Shown here piece after piece: positions 18,653-27,044 of a DNA stretch of 34,182 nt (positions are counted from its first letter, which is position 1; every line of letters starts with the position of its first letter). A program made the translations under genes and the position numbers. The notes beneath the pieces were generated by a model, which was given only the letters and a program-made list of their open reading frames with translations, did not search any database and was not told the origin of the DNA. This DNA is from Tritrichomonas foetus (Eukaryota > Parabasalia > Tritrichomonadida > Tritrichomonadidae): the NCBI GenBank assembly GCA_001839685.1, contig MLAK01001088.1, positions 1-34,182 on the forward strand. The letters are read 5' to 3'.

Positions 18653-19024
18653 TTGAACGAATAATTAAAATAAATGTTTATCGCACTCATCGTTTCTATG
18701 AATTTGGTGTAATTGTAAAAAAATATTATGAAATTTCAATGATAAAAACTATTTTTTTCAATGGTTTTACTATTATTCAATAACACATGCTGTTTAAACA
18801 TTTTCAATAAATCAGATTCACAGAATTTATTCTTACAAATAGAAAGAAACTCTATTCAAAAATGGGTGATAGAACATGAAAGTTCACTCTATATCGAACT
18901 TCTGTGAAGTTAAGTATTATTATGAATTTGTTCTATCTCCAGCAAAGCGATTTTACCTGCAGTCATGTAAAAATAACTGAGGAACTAACAAGAGAACTCT
19001 AAAAATCATATTGACATTTACACT

Positions 19025-19068
19025 AAACCGTTTGTAAACCAACTTTGGCACTCAATAAAACCGTCTGT
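19025..19068. promoter_or_regulatory. Two Myb-recognition-like AAACCGTYTGT sites
   Basis: AAACCGTTTGT (19025-19035) and AAACCGTCTGT (19058-19068) are near-identical and 33 bases apart. Their reverse complements fit the T. vaginalis M3 promoter element (D R C S G Y T D), which resembles a Myb site. They lie between two divergent genes and could serve either. Confidence 0.35.
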
Positions 19069-19173
19069 TAAGACCATTTAAGATTTGAAAAATTCTTTTA
19101 AATTCACGATTTAATAAAATTTAGCAAAAAGCTTTTTGGACAATTTATTTATATCAAAAAGTTCCATTGCTAA

Positions 19174-19203
19174 GTCAAAAATTTTAGTGTCAAAAATTTT
19201 AGT
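19174..19203 (+). repeat. Two perfect tandem copies of a 15-mer
   Basis: GTCAAAAATTTTAGT occurs twice head to tail, ending 22 bases before the ATG of the beta-helix gene. Each copy holds the short palindrome AAAATTTT. It may be a promoter element or a chance slippage duplication. Confidence 0.9.
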
Positions 19204-19225
19204 GAGATATTTCCAATTTTTTTTG

Positions 19226-20695
19226 ATGCATCAGGATTATCAAAACAGGAACCTGTTTGATCAAGATTTCCAAAAACCTGTTTTTGTTCGAACTAATACT
19301 GATGCTTATGCTAAGAGAAAGATAGATGAGCACGAAAAAAACAATAATTCGATATTAAATAACAACGAATTAGAAACATTGAAGATTAATTGGCTTACTA
19401 TCAGCCAAGATGAATATCGCTTGAAAGATGTTTCTCTCTTAAGCAAAATTCACATCACAGGTAGAGCTCAATTTGTTGCTACTGGATGCGTTTTTACATC
19501 ATTGAATGGCAAAACTCCAGCCCTCGAAATTTTCGCGAACTCGTCTGCTGTTTTCGATAAGTGCGTGTTTAAGAACTGCAATGGCGTTTCCGTTATTGTC
19601 CGTGATCGTTCAATGGCCCAATTTAATAATTGCACATTTTTATCAAACAAAGATTCCATTTTTTCCTTCGACCGATCATACATTGAATGTAACAATTGCG
19701 TTTTTTCACAGAGCACACATTCCTCGATCACAGTTGACAAATCTGCTTCAGCCAAAATATCAGATTCCAAATTCAAAGAAAGTCAAGGAAAAGCAATTTC
19801 TGTCAAAGCTGGATCTAAAATTCATGTCTATGATTCTTTATTTGATTCAAACAAAGATGGTTCAATTGTATTAATAGAAAAATCATTTGGATGTTTCTCA
19901 AGAAATACTTTCCAGAAAATTGTAGCAACTGCAATTTGTGCCACAAAAGAAAGCCATGTTTACTCAAAATTCAATACATTTGAAGAAATAGCTGGAAACG
20001 CTATTGCTTTTGTGAACTCAACTGGATTCTCATATAATGATAAAATCAAAGGAACAAAAGCTCCTGCCATAGCAGTCAAAGGAAAGATGGCCAATCCAGT
20101 CATATCAAACACTGTTATTTCATATACAAACAATTATGCAGTTGCTTGTCGTGAAGCTTCATGCCCAACATTTGATCAATGCACTTTTGAAAAAATAGGT
20201 TCCAACGTGTTTTCAATCTCAGAGGGAAGTTATCCAAAAATTAAGAATTCACTTTTTAAGAATATTGATTTGGTTGAAAATGTCATTTTTTCTGTTTTTG
20301 AATACGCTCGACCAATTCTCATCAATAACGAAATTCACATCAACAACAATAAAATATCTCAAACAATTCCACCTCTCGTCTCATCTTTTTATGGTGGTAA
20401 TCCACAAATTCACGAAAATAATGGATTTTCTAAACTTCAAATCAACACAAGAAATGATGGAACATTTAATTATGTATGCGAAGATTATTCAAGCGCTGAT
20501 GAATTCGAAAATCTTTACGAAACTTGCCATGTCCAAGATTTTTATTCCGATCTCGAGCCATTCAAACCACCAATGGTTAATGGTCAAAAATTGAGATTCT
20601 ATACACCACCAAATGATAGAGAAGTTCCAAGATTACCTGATTTTGAGACTCCATCAGATATTTGTTTACCATTAAAAACATATCAATTCACATAA
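19226..20695 (+). CDS. Right-handed beta-helix repeat protein (489 aa)
   Basis: From about residue 60 to 400 the sequence is a ladder of short units of about 22 residues with the pattern of parallel beta-helix (PbH1) coils, as in FBXO11- and SHCBP1-like proteins. Examples are ATGCVFTS, FDKCVFKNC, FNNCTFLSN, CNNCVFSQS, ISDSKFKES, VYDSLFDSN, FDQCTFEKI and IKNSLFKNI. Regular Cys, Asn and Phe positions mark the stacked turns. Such helices bind carbohydrate or act as protein-protein platforms. The N-terminal 60 residues are polar, and the last 90 are Pro- and acid-rich with no signal peptide seen, so it is probably cytosolic. The first in-frame ATG was taken. The reading frame continues after the TAA stop into 62 codons that look like a RING finger (20696-20884), so the annotated end may be a recent truncation. 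The exact partner or substrate is unknown. Confidence 0.8.
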   Translation: MHQDYQNRNLFDQDFQKPVFVRTNTDAYAKRKIDEHEKNNNSILNNNELETLKINWLTISQDEYRLKDVSLLSKIHITGRAQFVATGCVFTSLNGKTPALEIFANSSAVFDKCVFKNCNGVSVIVRDRSMAQFNNCTFLSNKDSIFSFDRSYIECNNCVFSQSTHSSITVDKSASAKISDSKFKESQGKAISVKAGSKIHVYDSLFDSNKDGSIVLIEKSFGCFSRNTFQKIVATAICATKESHVYSKFNTFEEIAGNAIAFVNSTGFSYNDKIKGTKAPAIAVKGKMANPVISNTVISYTNNYAVACREASCPTFDQCTFEKIGSNVFSISEGSYPKIKNSLFKNIDLVENVIFSVFEYARPILINNEIHINNNKISQTIPPLVSSFYGGNPQIHENNGFSKLQINTRNDGTFNYVCEDYSSADEFENLYETCHVQDFYSDLEPFKPPMVNGQKLRFYTPPNDREVPRLPDFETPSDICLPLKTYQFT

Positions 20696-20884
20696 CTTCC
20701 TGTTTATGAAAGCACCAGATGCTGCAAGTGTATACCCTCTAATATTTCAGCTGTTTTATCTCCATGTCAACACAAAGTTTGCGACAAGTGTAAAAGTACA
20801 TCAATAATCAAATACTTGTCCAATTTTTCAATCAAGATTATCATAAATTTTTTAGTGCGTCTAGAAAAAATTATTAAAATGTGA
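20696..20884 (+). pseudogene. RING-finger remnant in frame after the beta-helix stop
   Basis: Directly after TAA (20693-20695) the same frame stays open for 62 codons and contains C-x2-C-x11-C-x-H-x2-C-x2-C. Its ligands are at 20720, 20729, 20765, 20771 (His), 20780 and 20789. This is the first three-quarters of a C3HC4 RING finger (CxxC, CxH, CxxC spacing). The final CxxC pair is absent from this frame, and the tail becomes Ile/Lys-rich before TGA 20882-20884. In the +1 frame at 20892 the peptide CKYV could be a decayed last pair. It could equally be a readthrough product or a recently truncated gene. Confidence 0.5.
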
Positions 20885-21195
20885 TGAAAAATGTAAATAT
20901 GTCCACAAGCGGTAGCCCAAAAATTTGTACGGATTTTGTTAGTCTAAATTTATCTCAAAAATCGCGCCAATTTAGTTATTCGGATTTCGACTAGATAATC
21001 CCACAGGAACTCATGGATGCCTGATCACTCGTTCATAAATCATTCGCATGCGATCTAGCTTATCCCTTGTCAACAAAATCTTTTTAAAAATCAACAACAT
21101 TCAAAAGTCAGCAAATGCCTCCATATATAAATGCAGATACGGCTGACACTAGTATTGTTGGCTGCTAAGACAGACTGTCCTTGTCATCAAATCTC

Positions 21196-21366
21196 GATGA
21201 GATGACGAAGTTAACATAAAACTTTAAACTACTTATCTTTTTTTTTTTTTTTTTTTTTTGCATCATTATTTACCATTTTAGAATTTAGATTTCAATCTCA
21301 AATCGATAGATTTCCAAGAAATTACCTTACAGAATCATGATTCGTTGTTAACTTCGTCATAACATG
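21196..21366. mobile_element. MITE-like element with 21-bp terminal inverted repeats
   Basis: The 171-bp segment begins with GATGAG plus ATGACGAAGTTAACA (21202-21216) and ends with the exact complement of that 15-mer (21346-21360) followed by AACATG. The terminal repeats are thus 21 bp with 18 matches. Outside them AAATCTC occurs on both sides (21189-21195 and 21367-21373) directly abutting the ends, as a 7-bp target-site duplication would. There is no coding capacity; the interior has a 22-base T-tract. This fits a non-autonomous DNA transposon. The superfamily cannot be named. Confidence 0.6.
21238..21259 (+). repeat. T-tract of 22 bases
   Basis: This homopolymer lies inside the MITE-like element. 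Its length may be imprecise in the assembly. Confidence 0.9.
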
Positions 21367-21601
21367 AAATCTCTTGAAATATTTCAGTGCTGTTTACAAT
21401 TCATTACAAAAAGTTTTAAGATCATCAATATTTAAGGTCTTTTTTTTCTTTAAAAAAGGCTAATAAATTGAATATGAGAGGTCTCTCAAACATTTATTTC
21501 TATGAGTTTTCAGAATTTTTATATTTATGAACTTTTTTAATTCTGAAGTTAAATTCTAGGTTAATTTTTCTGAATGTAAGGTCAATTATATTGCATTTTC
21601 C

Positions 21602-21607
21602 TCATTA
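21602..21607 (+). promoter_or_regulatory. Initiator-like TCATTA abutting the start codon
   Basis: TCATTA matches TCA-Py-(T/A) and is immediately followed by ATG 21608. If used, it would give an almost leaderless mRNA with a leader of about 4-5 bases, at the short end of the range known for trichomonads. Confidence 0.45.
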
Positions 21608-24600
21608 ATGAATGTAGATTTCTCTTCATTCCTTTATACAATTATTATTCAACTTGGCGATCCTAATCCCGATATTGTTCAATTGGCAAAAGACGCTTTG
21701 ATCGAAATTGGAAAAACATCACCAATCAAAATGGCAGAAGCGCTTGTCAAAGAATTAACTGGCTATTCATCAAGCAACAACATCAATCGAGTTGAAATTT
21801 TAAAGACACTTCACCAAATCATCAAAACGAATTATCAACAACAATTAATTTCAACGACGTGCGGCCCAATTGTAAATTTGCTTGCCTTTACGCCACCAGT
21901 GTCATCAAGTATTACAGACGAATGCATAGAAATCTTGAATACGCTCTGCGATTACAATAATATTGCAACATCCCGAGAATTCAGAAGTATTCCAAGCAAT
22001 TCATCTGCACTTGTTGACTTTTTCATAAGTCGAACCAAGCAGCGAGAACTCATCTTCTTTATTCAAGATAATCGGCCAGCCATGGCATTCAATCTTTTCG
22101 TGAGCAACATTCCAAAAACAGCTGATGAAAAAGTTCGTGTCCTTATTTGCCAGCTGCTTTGTGAACTTTCTGACATTTTAATCGACACGAAAACAGATCT
22201 TAAAATTTTAACTGAGCCTTTGCTTTCAATTATTGACACAATGATGAATAGCTGGTCTAAAACTACACCAGTGAATGCACAAAGTAGCTTTTTAACTGCA
22301 ATCTCAGCAGTTGTCTCAGCAGTTGATGTTTTAACTCTTGCACCAAAACTAGACAGAATTGTCCAGTTTTTCAATGACGCCATGAGCATTCAAGCAACCA
22401 GAAAAGCTGCAGCTACAGGAATCTCATCAATTCTTTCGATTATTGAAAGACTTCGAGATAAGCCAAAAATTCAAGCAGCGGTCTCCGCCAAATGTTTATT
22501 CGATTTTGTTGATCACGAATATGTAAATATTCAAACAGATGGATCAATCATGCGTGCAATCAATAGTGCAATCGGTGGTCTTACAACATTAATGACAGCT
22601 TATCCAAAATCACCTTTAGAAGTAGTTTTAAAGCGAATTCCATCACCTGCATCATTTTACGCATTAAATTACTTCTGTAATTCGTTTGGTGACACATATG
22701 CAACTGATATTGGATATGCTTTAGCCTCAACCAAGTTTTTAACTTTACCGACTGACACAAAGGCCTTATATGCAAACTGTTTCTTCACGCTGATTAAAAA
22801 ATGTCAAACAAAGGTTCCATCATTTGATGAAGCTCTTAAAAATATCGCCACTTTTGTATCTGAACAACAACAAAGCACTGGTGCTGCAGCATCACGTGAC
22901 ACGATTTTACAATTCACATTTGTTACAAAACAATTCCCAGAATCATTCAAACATGTTTTCCCTAAAATTTTAAGTGTTTTAATTATGCCATCATTGTTTT
23001 ATGCAACACCAACTTTAATCACTGTTGCTGCACAAAATTCTTCGTTCATCGCAAACAATATTTCTCAAATAGGTGAAGCAAATATTGATAATGCCAATTT
23101 ATTAGCACATTTGTTAATGTTTGCTTTTAGCGAACTTTTAACATCATCAACAAAGAATGAATTACGACATGTTATTGCTGCAATTGCTGAAGTTGAATAT
23201 GTCGAAGAAACAGAAATTCTAGTTCGTTCTATTCTTTCGAAACATCATGAAAAATCCTTCCATGAAAAACTTACTCAGAGTGCCCAAAAACTGATTGATA
23301 CATATGTATTTTTCGGCGGTGATAAACCACTTTTCTCTACAACTAATAGAGGGGCTTTATTGGCAGCAGCTGCAACACTTTTGGGTAACTTGCTCCAAAG
23401 CGAATATACAGTTTCACAAATTGATTCAGTTCAGCGTTCACTTATTGCAAGGATGAATCCACAAGAATCTTTGGAAATCGCAGCAATTGCCAAATTCATT
23501 GGATTAACAGCTGCTCTCAAACCGGATAATGCAGTTAATTTCTTAAGACAACAAATGGACATCATTGTTATGAATAATGATAATAAATTGAAATTCTGGA
23601 AGAAGAAAGAAAAACCATTAATTAATGCCACTGCTTGCACTCTTGCAGCTGGTGAATTGTTCAATTATTCACCTTCTTCTTATAGCAATTTCGGTTCAAT
23701 TACCATGAATTTGAATGTTAAATTTGTTGAAATGAAAGAAGTTCCAAATTGGGCCAAAATGAGGGTAATTGAATCAGAATTTAATCGTAATAGTAATGAT
23801 TCGAAATTTACTTTGACCAATGCAAAGCAATTAGCAACGCGTGCTTCACTTTGTTTACAAGATTGTAAAGATTATGCATCCTTTATGGCATCAATGGATG
23901 CACTTAATGCTGCATGTCATAATAATGCATCTATGATTGATCGTGCTGATGCTGTTATTACAAGTTCATTGAAATTCCAAGAGAAAGGATTTAAGATTAA
24001 CGAAGAAGCTGATTTCATCCTCCATGTTTCTAAATTCATTAAAAATATTGTAGAAGCAAAGAAAGTGAATACATCATCAGTTATCATGTCATTCCATGAT
24101 GTTATTTCAAAGAATTTGACTTCTGTTCATTGGCAAAGCAATGTTGATGCAATGTTAAATGTTGTCAATGCATTTGAATCTGTAAAAGATGCAAACCTTC
24201 TGAAAATGATTCCGATTATAACTACTTATTTTGTTGTTTCCAATGCAAAAGCTTCACAGGCGGCTCATGACATTGCAGCTCGTCTTTTAGGTTTCATTAA
24301 ACCTGATGTTGAACAATTAGCTAAAGATGCAACTACTCCACCACAAATTGCCCAAGTTTTAATTGATCTTCAAGGTGAGACCTTCAATCATGAATATGTT
24401 TCTCTACTATTTTCAACACTTGTGCATCATTGTCATTCACAGCTTGGAAGTGCATCAGGTTCCATTCTTCGCGCTTTTGCTACAACAACACAGGCTGAAA
24501 GAGATACTGCGTTATTTGTGAAAGAATATTTAACAGCTGTTAATGAAGCATCTGATGCAATTATTTCACTCTTCAGAATCAATAAAGAAGTTGTCATTGA

Positions 24601-25897
24601 TGCTCTTTTAAGTGAACCTTATTCACAAGCAATTTCTACATTTACTTCTTCCTTGTTCTCGAATTCCGAGATTCGATATGATGTTCTTTCACTCCTTCTG
24701 GAAAGAGCAGCTGGTGAATTTTGTGAGAATGCATTAAGTATGCTCAGTAGTGTGAAATATTCACTTCCTTATGCAGAAAAAGGAGAACTTATAACAATGA
24801 AACTTTCTATGATCAGCATGAAACTTAAGAATCCTGCTGCAACAACTTCAATATGTGATATCTTTAGTGCAATGATGGGTGACAAATCATGTTTCTCTGA
24901 TGTTAATTCAATTGATAGAAAGAGAATGACATCTCCAACCGATGCTCATCTTTCATTGAAACAAGTCTTCAAAGTCCTAATTGATAAATGTGGCAATGAT
25001 AATAAAATATTATATGAAATGTGTCTTTCATATCATAATGATGAACAATATCAAGAAGATGTTGAAGTTCAAACTGTTTTAGCTGTTGTTCTTGGCCAAA
25101 TTTTGGGCTGTCCAAGAACTAATCATGAATTAGCTAATGAAATTGTTGAACTTTTAACAGAAGAAACTAATAATGATTTTATTTTAACACAGAGAATTTT
25201 ATCACTTGGTGAAGTTTCTGCTTATGCAACATCAAGTTGTGGTGATAAAATAATTAAATTTGCACTTGATAAAGTTGTTACCGCTCCTTGTCAATCATTA
25301 TTAACGCTCCAAAGAGTTTCACAGAACTTAAATGATGAACAAATCACTAAATTCAATTTAGAAATTCTTGATATTGTTGAAAAAGTAATAAAGCAAGATG
25401 CAATTAAGAATAATACTTCATCTTTAACCATTTTAACATTGATTTGTTCACATCCCGCGTTATTGAAAGATACACAAACAACTGAAAAACTATGGAATTT
25501 GTACCCACTAATTTTGTGTACACTTTTCTCAAGCGATAGAGAAACAGCTGAAAAGGCGATAGAATCAATTAACATGCGTATTGGTGCCCCTTGGATGAAT
25601 ACAAAAGTTGAAACTTGTGAAGAATTTGCCAAAGTGAATGCGAAATCAATTGAAATGGCTGCACTTGCTAAAAATGCTTCTAACTTCACAGAGAATCTTT
25701 GTAAGTGTACATCTCATTCAAATCCAAAGGTTAGAGCCACTGCTGCTTGCATCATGATCACTTTATTGAAGCAACTTAATGGAAAGAATCCGGAAATTGA
25801 TTCAATTCTTAAAGAAAATATAGAAAAGTTGATGATTGATGCTGATGAAAATGTCAGACTGTCAGTGGCCACTATTTTTGGTCTTCCAAGTGAATAA
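21608..25897 (+). CDS. HEAT-repeat protein resembling MROH1 (1429 aa)
   Basis: The whole protein is a helical solenoid. The first repeat, LGDPNPDIVQLAKDALIEIGKTSP, and the last, CTSHSNPKVRATAACIMITLLKQLN with DADENVRLSVATIFG, show the HEAT signature of paired helices with a Pro/Asp turn and Arg/Val in the second helix. The opening (helix, NPDIV..A...L..IG, then a long array) and the overall length suggest the maestro heat-like (MROH1) family of eukaryotic scaffolds, usually about 1600 residues. There is no enzymatic motif, transmembrane segment or signal peptide. Possible roles are membrane or vesicle scaffolding, inferred from the family only. A general HEAT/armadillo protein is the alternative. 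The frame is uninterrupted. TCATTA precedes the ATG, and the stop TAA is followed by A, giving the TAAA that acts as polyadenylation signal in T. vaginalis. Confidence 0.75.
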   Translation: MNVDFSSFLYTIIIQLGDPNPDIVQLAKDALIEIGKTSPIKMAEALVKELTGYSSSNNINRVEILKTLHQIIKTNYQQQLISTTCGPIVNLLAFTPPVSSSITDECIEILNTLCDYNNIATSREFRSIPSNSSALVDFFISRTKQRELIFFIQDNRPAMAFNLFVSNIPKTADEKVRVLICQLLCELSDILIDTKTDLKILTEPLLSIIDTMMNSWSKTTPVNAQSSFLTAISAVVSAVDVLTLAPKLDRIVQFFNDAMSIQATRKAAATGISSILSIIERLRDKPKIQAAVSAKCLFDFVDHEYVNIQTDGSIMRAINSAIGGLTTLMTAYPKSPLEVVLKRIPSPASFYALNYFCNSFGDTYATDIGYALASTKFLTLPTDTKALYANCFFTLIKKCQTKVPSFDEALKNIATFVSEQQQSTGAAASRDTILQFTFVTKQFPESFKHVFPKILSVLIMPSLFYATPTLITVAAQNSSFIANNISQIGEANIDNANLLAHLLMFAFSELLTSSTKNELRHVIAAIAEVEYVEETEILVRSILSKHHEKSFHEKLTQSAQKLIDTYVFFGGDKPLFSTTNRGALLAAAATLLGNLLQSEYTVSQIDSVQRSLIARMNPQESLEIAAIAKFIGLTAALKPDNAVNFLRQQMDIIVMNNDNKLKFWKKKEKPLINATACTLAAGELFNYSPSSYSNFGSITMNLNVKFVEMKEVPNWAKMRVIESEFNRNSNDSKFTLTNAKQLATRASLCLQDCKDYASFMASMDALNAACHNNASMIDRADAVITSSLKFQEKGFKINEEADFILHVSKFIKNIVEAKKVNTSSVIMSFHDVISKNLTSVHWQSNVDAMLNVVNAFESVKDANLLKMIPIITTYFVVSNAKASQAAHDIAARLLGFIKPDVEQLAKDATTPPQIAQVLIDLQGETFNHEYVSLLFSTLVHHCHSQLGSASGSILRAFATTTQAERDTALFVKEYLTAVNEASDAIISLFRINKEVVIDALLSEPYSQAISTFTSSLFSNSEIRYDVLSLLLERAAGEFCENALSMLSSVKYSLPYAEKGELITMKLSMISMKLKNPAATTSICDIFSAMMGDKSCFSDVNSIDRKRMTSPTDAHLSLKQVFKVLIDKCGNDNKILYEMCLSYHNDEQYQEDVEVQTVLAVVLGQILGCPRTNHELANEIVELLTEETNNDFILTQRILSLGEVSAYATSSCGDKIIKFALDKVVTAPCQSLLTLQRVSQNLNDEQITKFNLEILDIVEKVIKQDAIKNNTSSLTILTLICSHPALLKDTQTTEKLWNLYPLILCTLFSSDRETAEKAIESINMRIGAPWMNTKVETCEEFAKVNAKSIEMAALAKNASNFTENLCKCTSHSNPKVRATAACIMITLLKQLNGKNPEIDSILKENIEKLMIDADENVRLSVATIFGLPSE

Positions 25898-25898
25898 A
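25895..25898 (+). terminator. TAAA polyadenylation-signal-like word at the stop codon
   Basis: The stop codon plus the next base form TAAA, the trichomonad polyadenylation signal type known to overlap stop codons. A 24-base T-tract follows at 25908-25931. Confidence 0.4.
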
Positions 25899-25907
25899 AC
25901 GTCCTCA

Positions 25908-25931
25908 TTTTTTTTTTTTTTTTTTTTTTTT
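25908..25931 (+). repeat. T-tract of 24 bases
   Basis: An uninterrupted T run begins 11 bases after the MROH1-like stop, comparable to the T-tract after the HECT gene. Both lie just downstream of plus-strand genes. Confidence 0.9.
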
Positions 25932-26301
25932 ATCTTGATGAGTGGAATCTAAGTAGATTATATGGTCATGAATTCGGACATCACTTTTAGAAGAAAAATT
26001 CACAAAAAAGATAACGAAGTTTGTTGATAAGGTGATAATCGTAAAATATTAATTCTAATTTGTTTTGTTAGATAATCTTTGATTTGAATAAAATGAAATG
26101 TATTAATAAAAACAACCACTTTTTTTAGAGTGAAGTCGTCAATCAAAACTGGACGATACGTCTGATGTGTTAAAACGAGTAATAAACGGTCGCTATTAGA
26201 CCGATAGATCACAACATTACAAATTAGAATTGAATGATCTTTTTGAATAGTTTATATTTTTGGGTGGGGGTTTGGCTGAGCCGAGTTCGGCCTTTCTATC
26301 A
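25932..26301. other. Intergenic region upstream of eL31
   Basis: This holds the CGGTC-(7)-GACCG dyad (26187-26203), a G-rich patch (26261-26270) and the GCCGA-GT-TCGGC dyad just before the eL31 start. No RNA gene was recognised. Confidence 0.5.
26280..26295 (+). promoter_or_regulatory. eL31 core promoter: GCCGAGTTCGGC dyad plus CCTTT
   Basis: GCCGA-GT-TCGGC (26280-26291) is a GC-rich inverted repeat in AT-rich DNA. It runs into CCTTT (26291-26295), the T. vaginalis M5 alternative initiator word, 6 bases before ATG 26302. The position fits a short-leader mRNA for a highly expressed gene. Confidence 0.4.
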
Positions 26302-26634
26302 ATGCCAATTTTCTCAACAAAGACACTCGAACCAAAGAAGATCGAAACAACAATCCATCTTCAGAAACTTGTTCACAACACCCGTCGTAAGAACAAGGCT
26401 CAACGCGCCATCAAGGAAATCGTCAGGGTTGGTCAAACTTTAATGCACACTGAAGAAGTCAAGATCGACCAAGAACTCAACTCCCGCATCTGGTTCCGCA
26501 GCCAAGCCAACCCACCAGTCCGCGTACGTGTCGTTTTCGAGAGAAAAGCAAACAAGGATGACAAAATGATCACTGTTGCCACATATAAAGATGTTCCATC
26601 CTTCGCCGGTCTCCAAACCCAGAAGGTTGAGTAA
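26302..26634 (+). CDS. RPL31: 60S ribosomal protein L31 (eL31)
   Basis: This is a structural protein of the large cytosolic ribosomal subunit, near the exit tunnel. The 110-residue product has family landmarks: an N-terminal strand ETTIHLQKLVHNT, then KNKAQRAIKEIVRVGQTLM (family KRAPRALKEIRKFA), then VKIDQELNSRIWFRS (family VRIDTRLNKAVW), then VRVRVVFERKANKDDK and ITVATYKDVPSFAGLQTQKVE (family [21 protein letters not shown]). The start was placed at MPIFSTKT; the frame is open 14 codons further upstream from an ATG at 26260, but that extension is Gly/Ser-rich and lies over the likely promoter dyad. Codons favour C in third position (aac, atc, cgc, gcc), unlike neighbouring genes, as expected for high expression. 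The stop is followed by TAAATAA. Confidence 0.9.
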   Translation: MPIFSTKTLEPKKIETTIHLQKLVHNTRRKNKAQRAIKEIVRVGQTLMHTEEVKIDQELNSRIWFRSQANPPVRVRVVFERKANKDDKMITVATYKDVPSFAGLQTQKVE

Positions 26635-26635
26635 A
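26632..26635 (+). terminator. TAAA polyadenylation-signal-like word
   Basis: The stop codon of eL31 and the next base form TAAA. A 12-base T-tract follows at 26698-26709. Confidence 0.35.
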
Positions 26636-27044
26636 TAAGACGTTCTTTTCCTAAATTTTAAACTAACTTTGAATTTCACAAATCCTCTCTCTATTTATTT
26701 TTTTTTTTTCGATTGTTTTATATATTCTATTTTTCACTTATATCAAACTTTATTTCACAACCTTTTCCCTTTTTCAAATTTTTTAAAAATTCCAGAAATA
26801 TTATTTCTTCCAAATTAAGATGAATGTCTTTCACTAAAAGAAAAATTGTTTTTCTTTCTTGCATTTGAATACTATGCAACTAATTTTGGAGCTTTCCAAT
26901 TCGTTTGAATCGTCAATCGAAAAATGAATTACCACCAAAATGAATTATTGCGGCTCAGCATGTATTTGAAATAAGCATTACAGATAATTATTATCATAAA
27001 AATAGATGAAAAACAAAAGCATTCATTATTTCGAAATTTTTTAT
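26635..27044. other. Convergent intergenic region
   Basis: This is an AT-rich spacer between the 3' ends of eL31 (+) and the BET-like gene (-). It holds only a T-tract and short AT-rich frames, and no feature beyond these. Confidence 0.5.

Larger units (their letters stand above)
18653..19225. other. Divergent intergenic region
   Basis: This is the spacer between VPS26 copy B (-) and the beta-helix gene (+). It contains a 17-base word shared with position 775, a small perfect hairpin (AACTTC-TGT-GAAGTT, 18897-18911), a pair of Myb-like sites and a tandem 15-mer, all listed separately. No gene is called; an ATG at 18921 opens only about 26 codons. Confidence 0.5.
20885..21607. other. Intergenic region with inverted repeats and a MITE-like element
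   Basis: This 720-bp stretch is locally richer in GC than other spacers. Besides the element at 21196-21366 it has a hairpin GGATT-(10)-AATCC at 20982-21001 and a 10-bp palindrome TCGCATGCGA at 21044-21053. No coding frame is supported. A structured non-coding RNA is possible, but no family was recognised. Confidence 0.5.
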
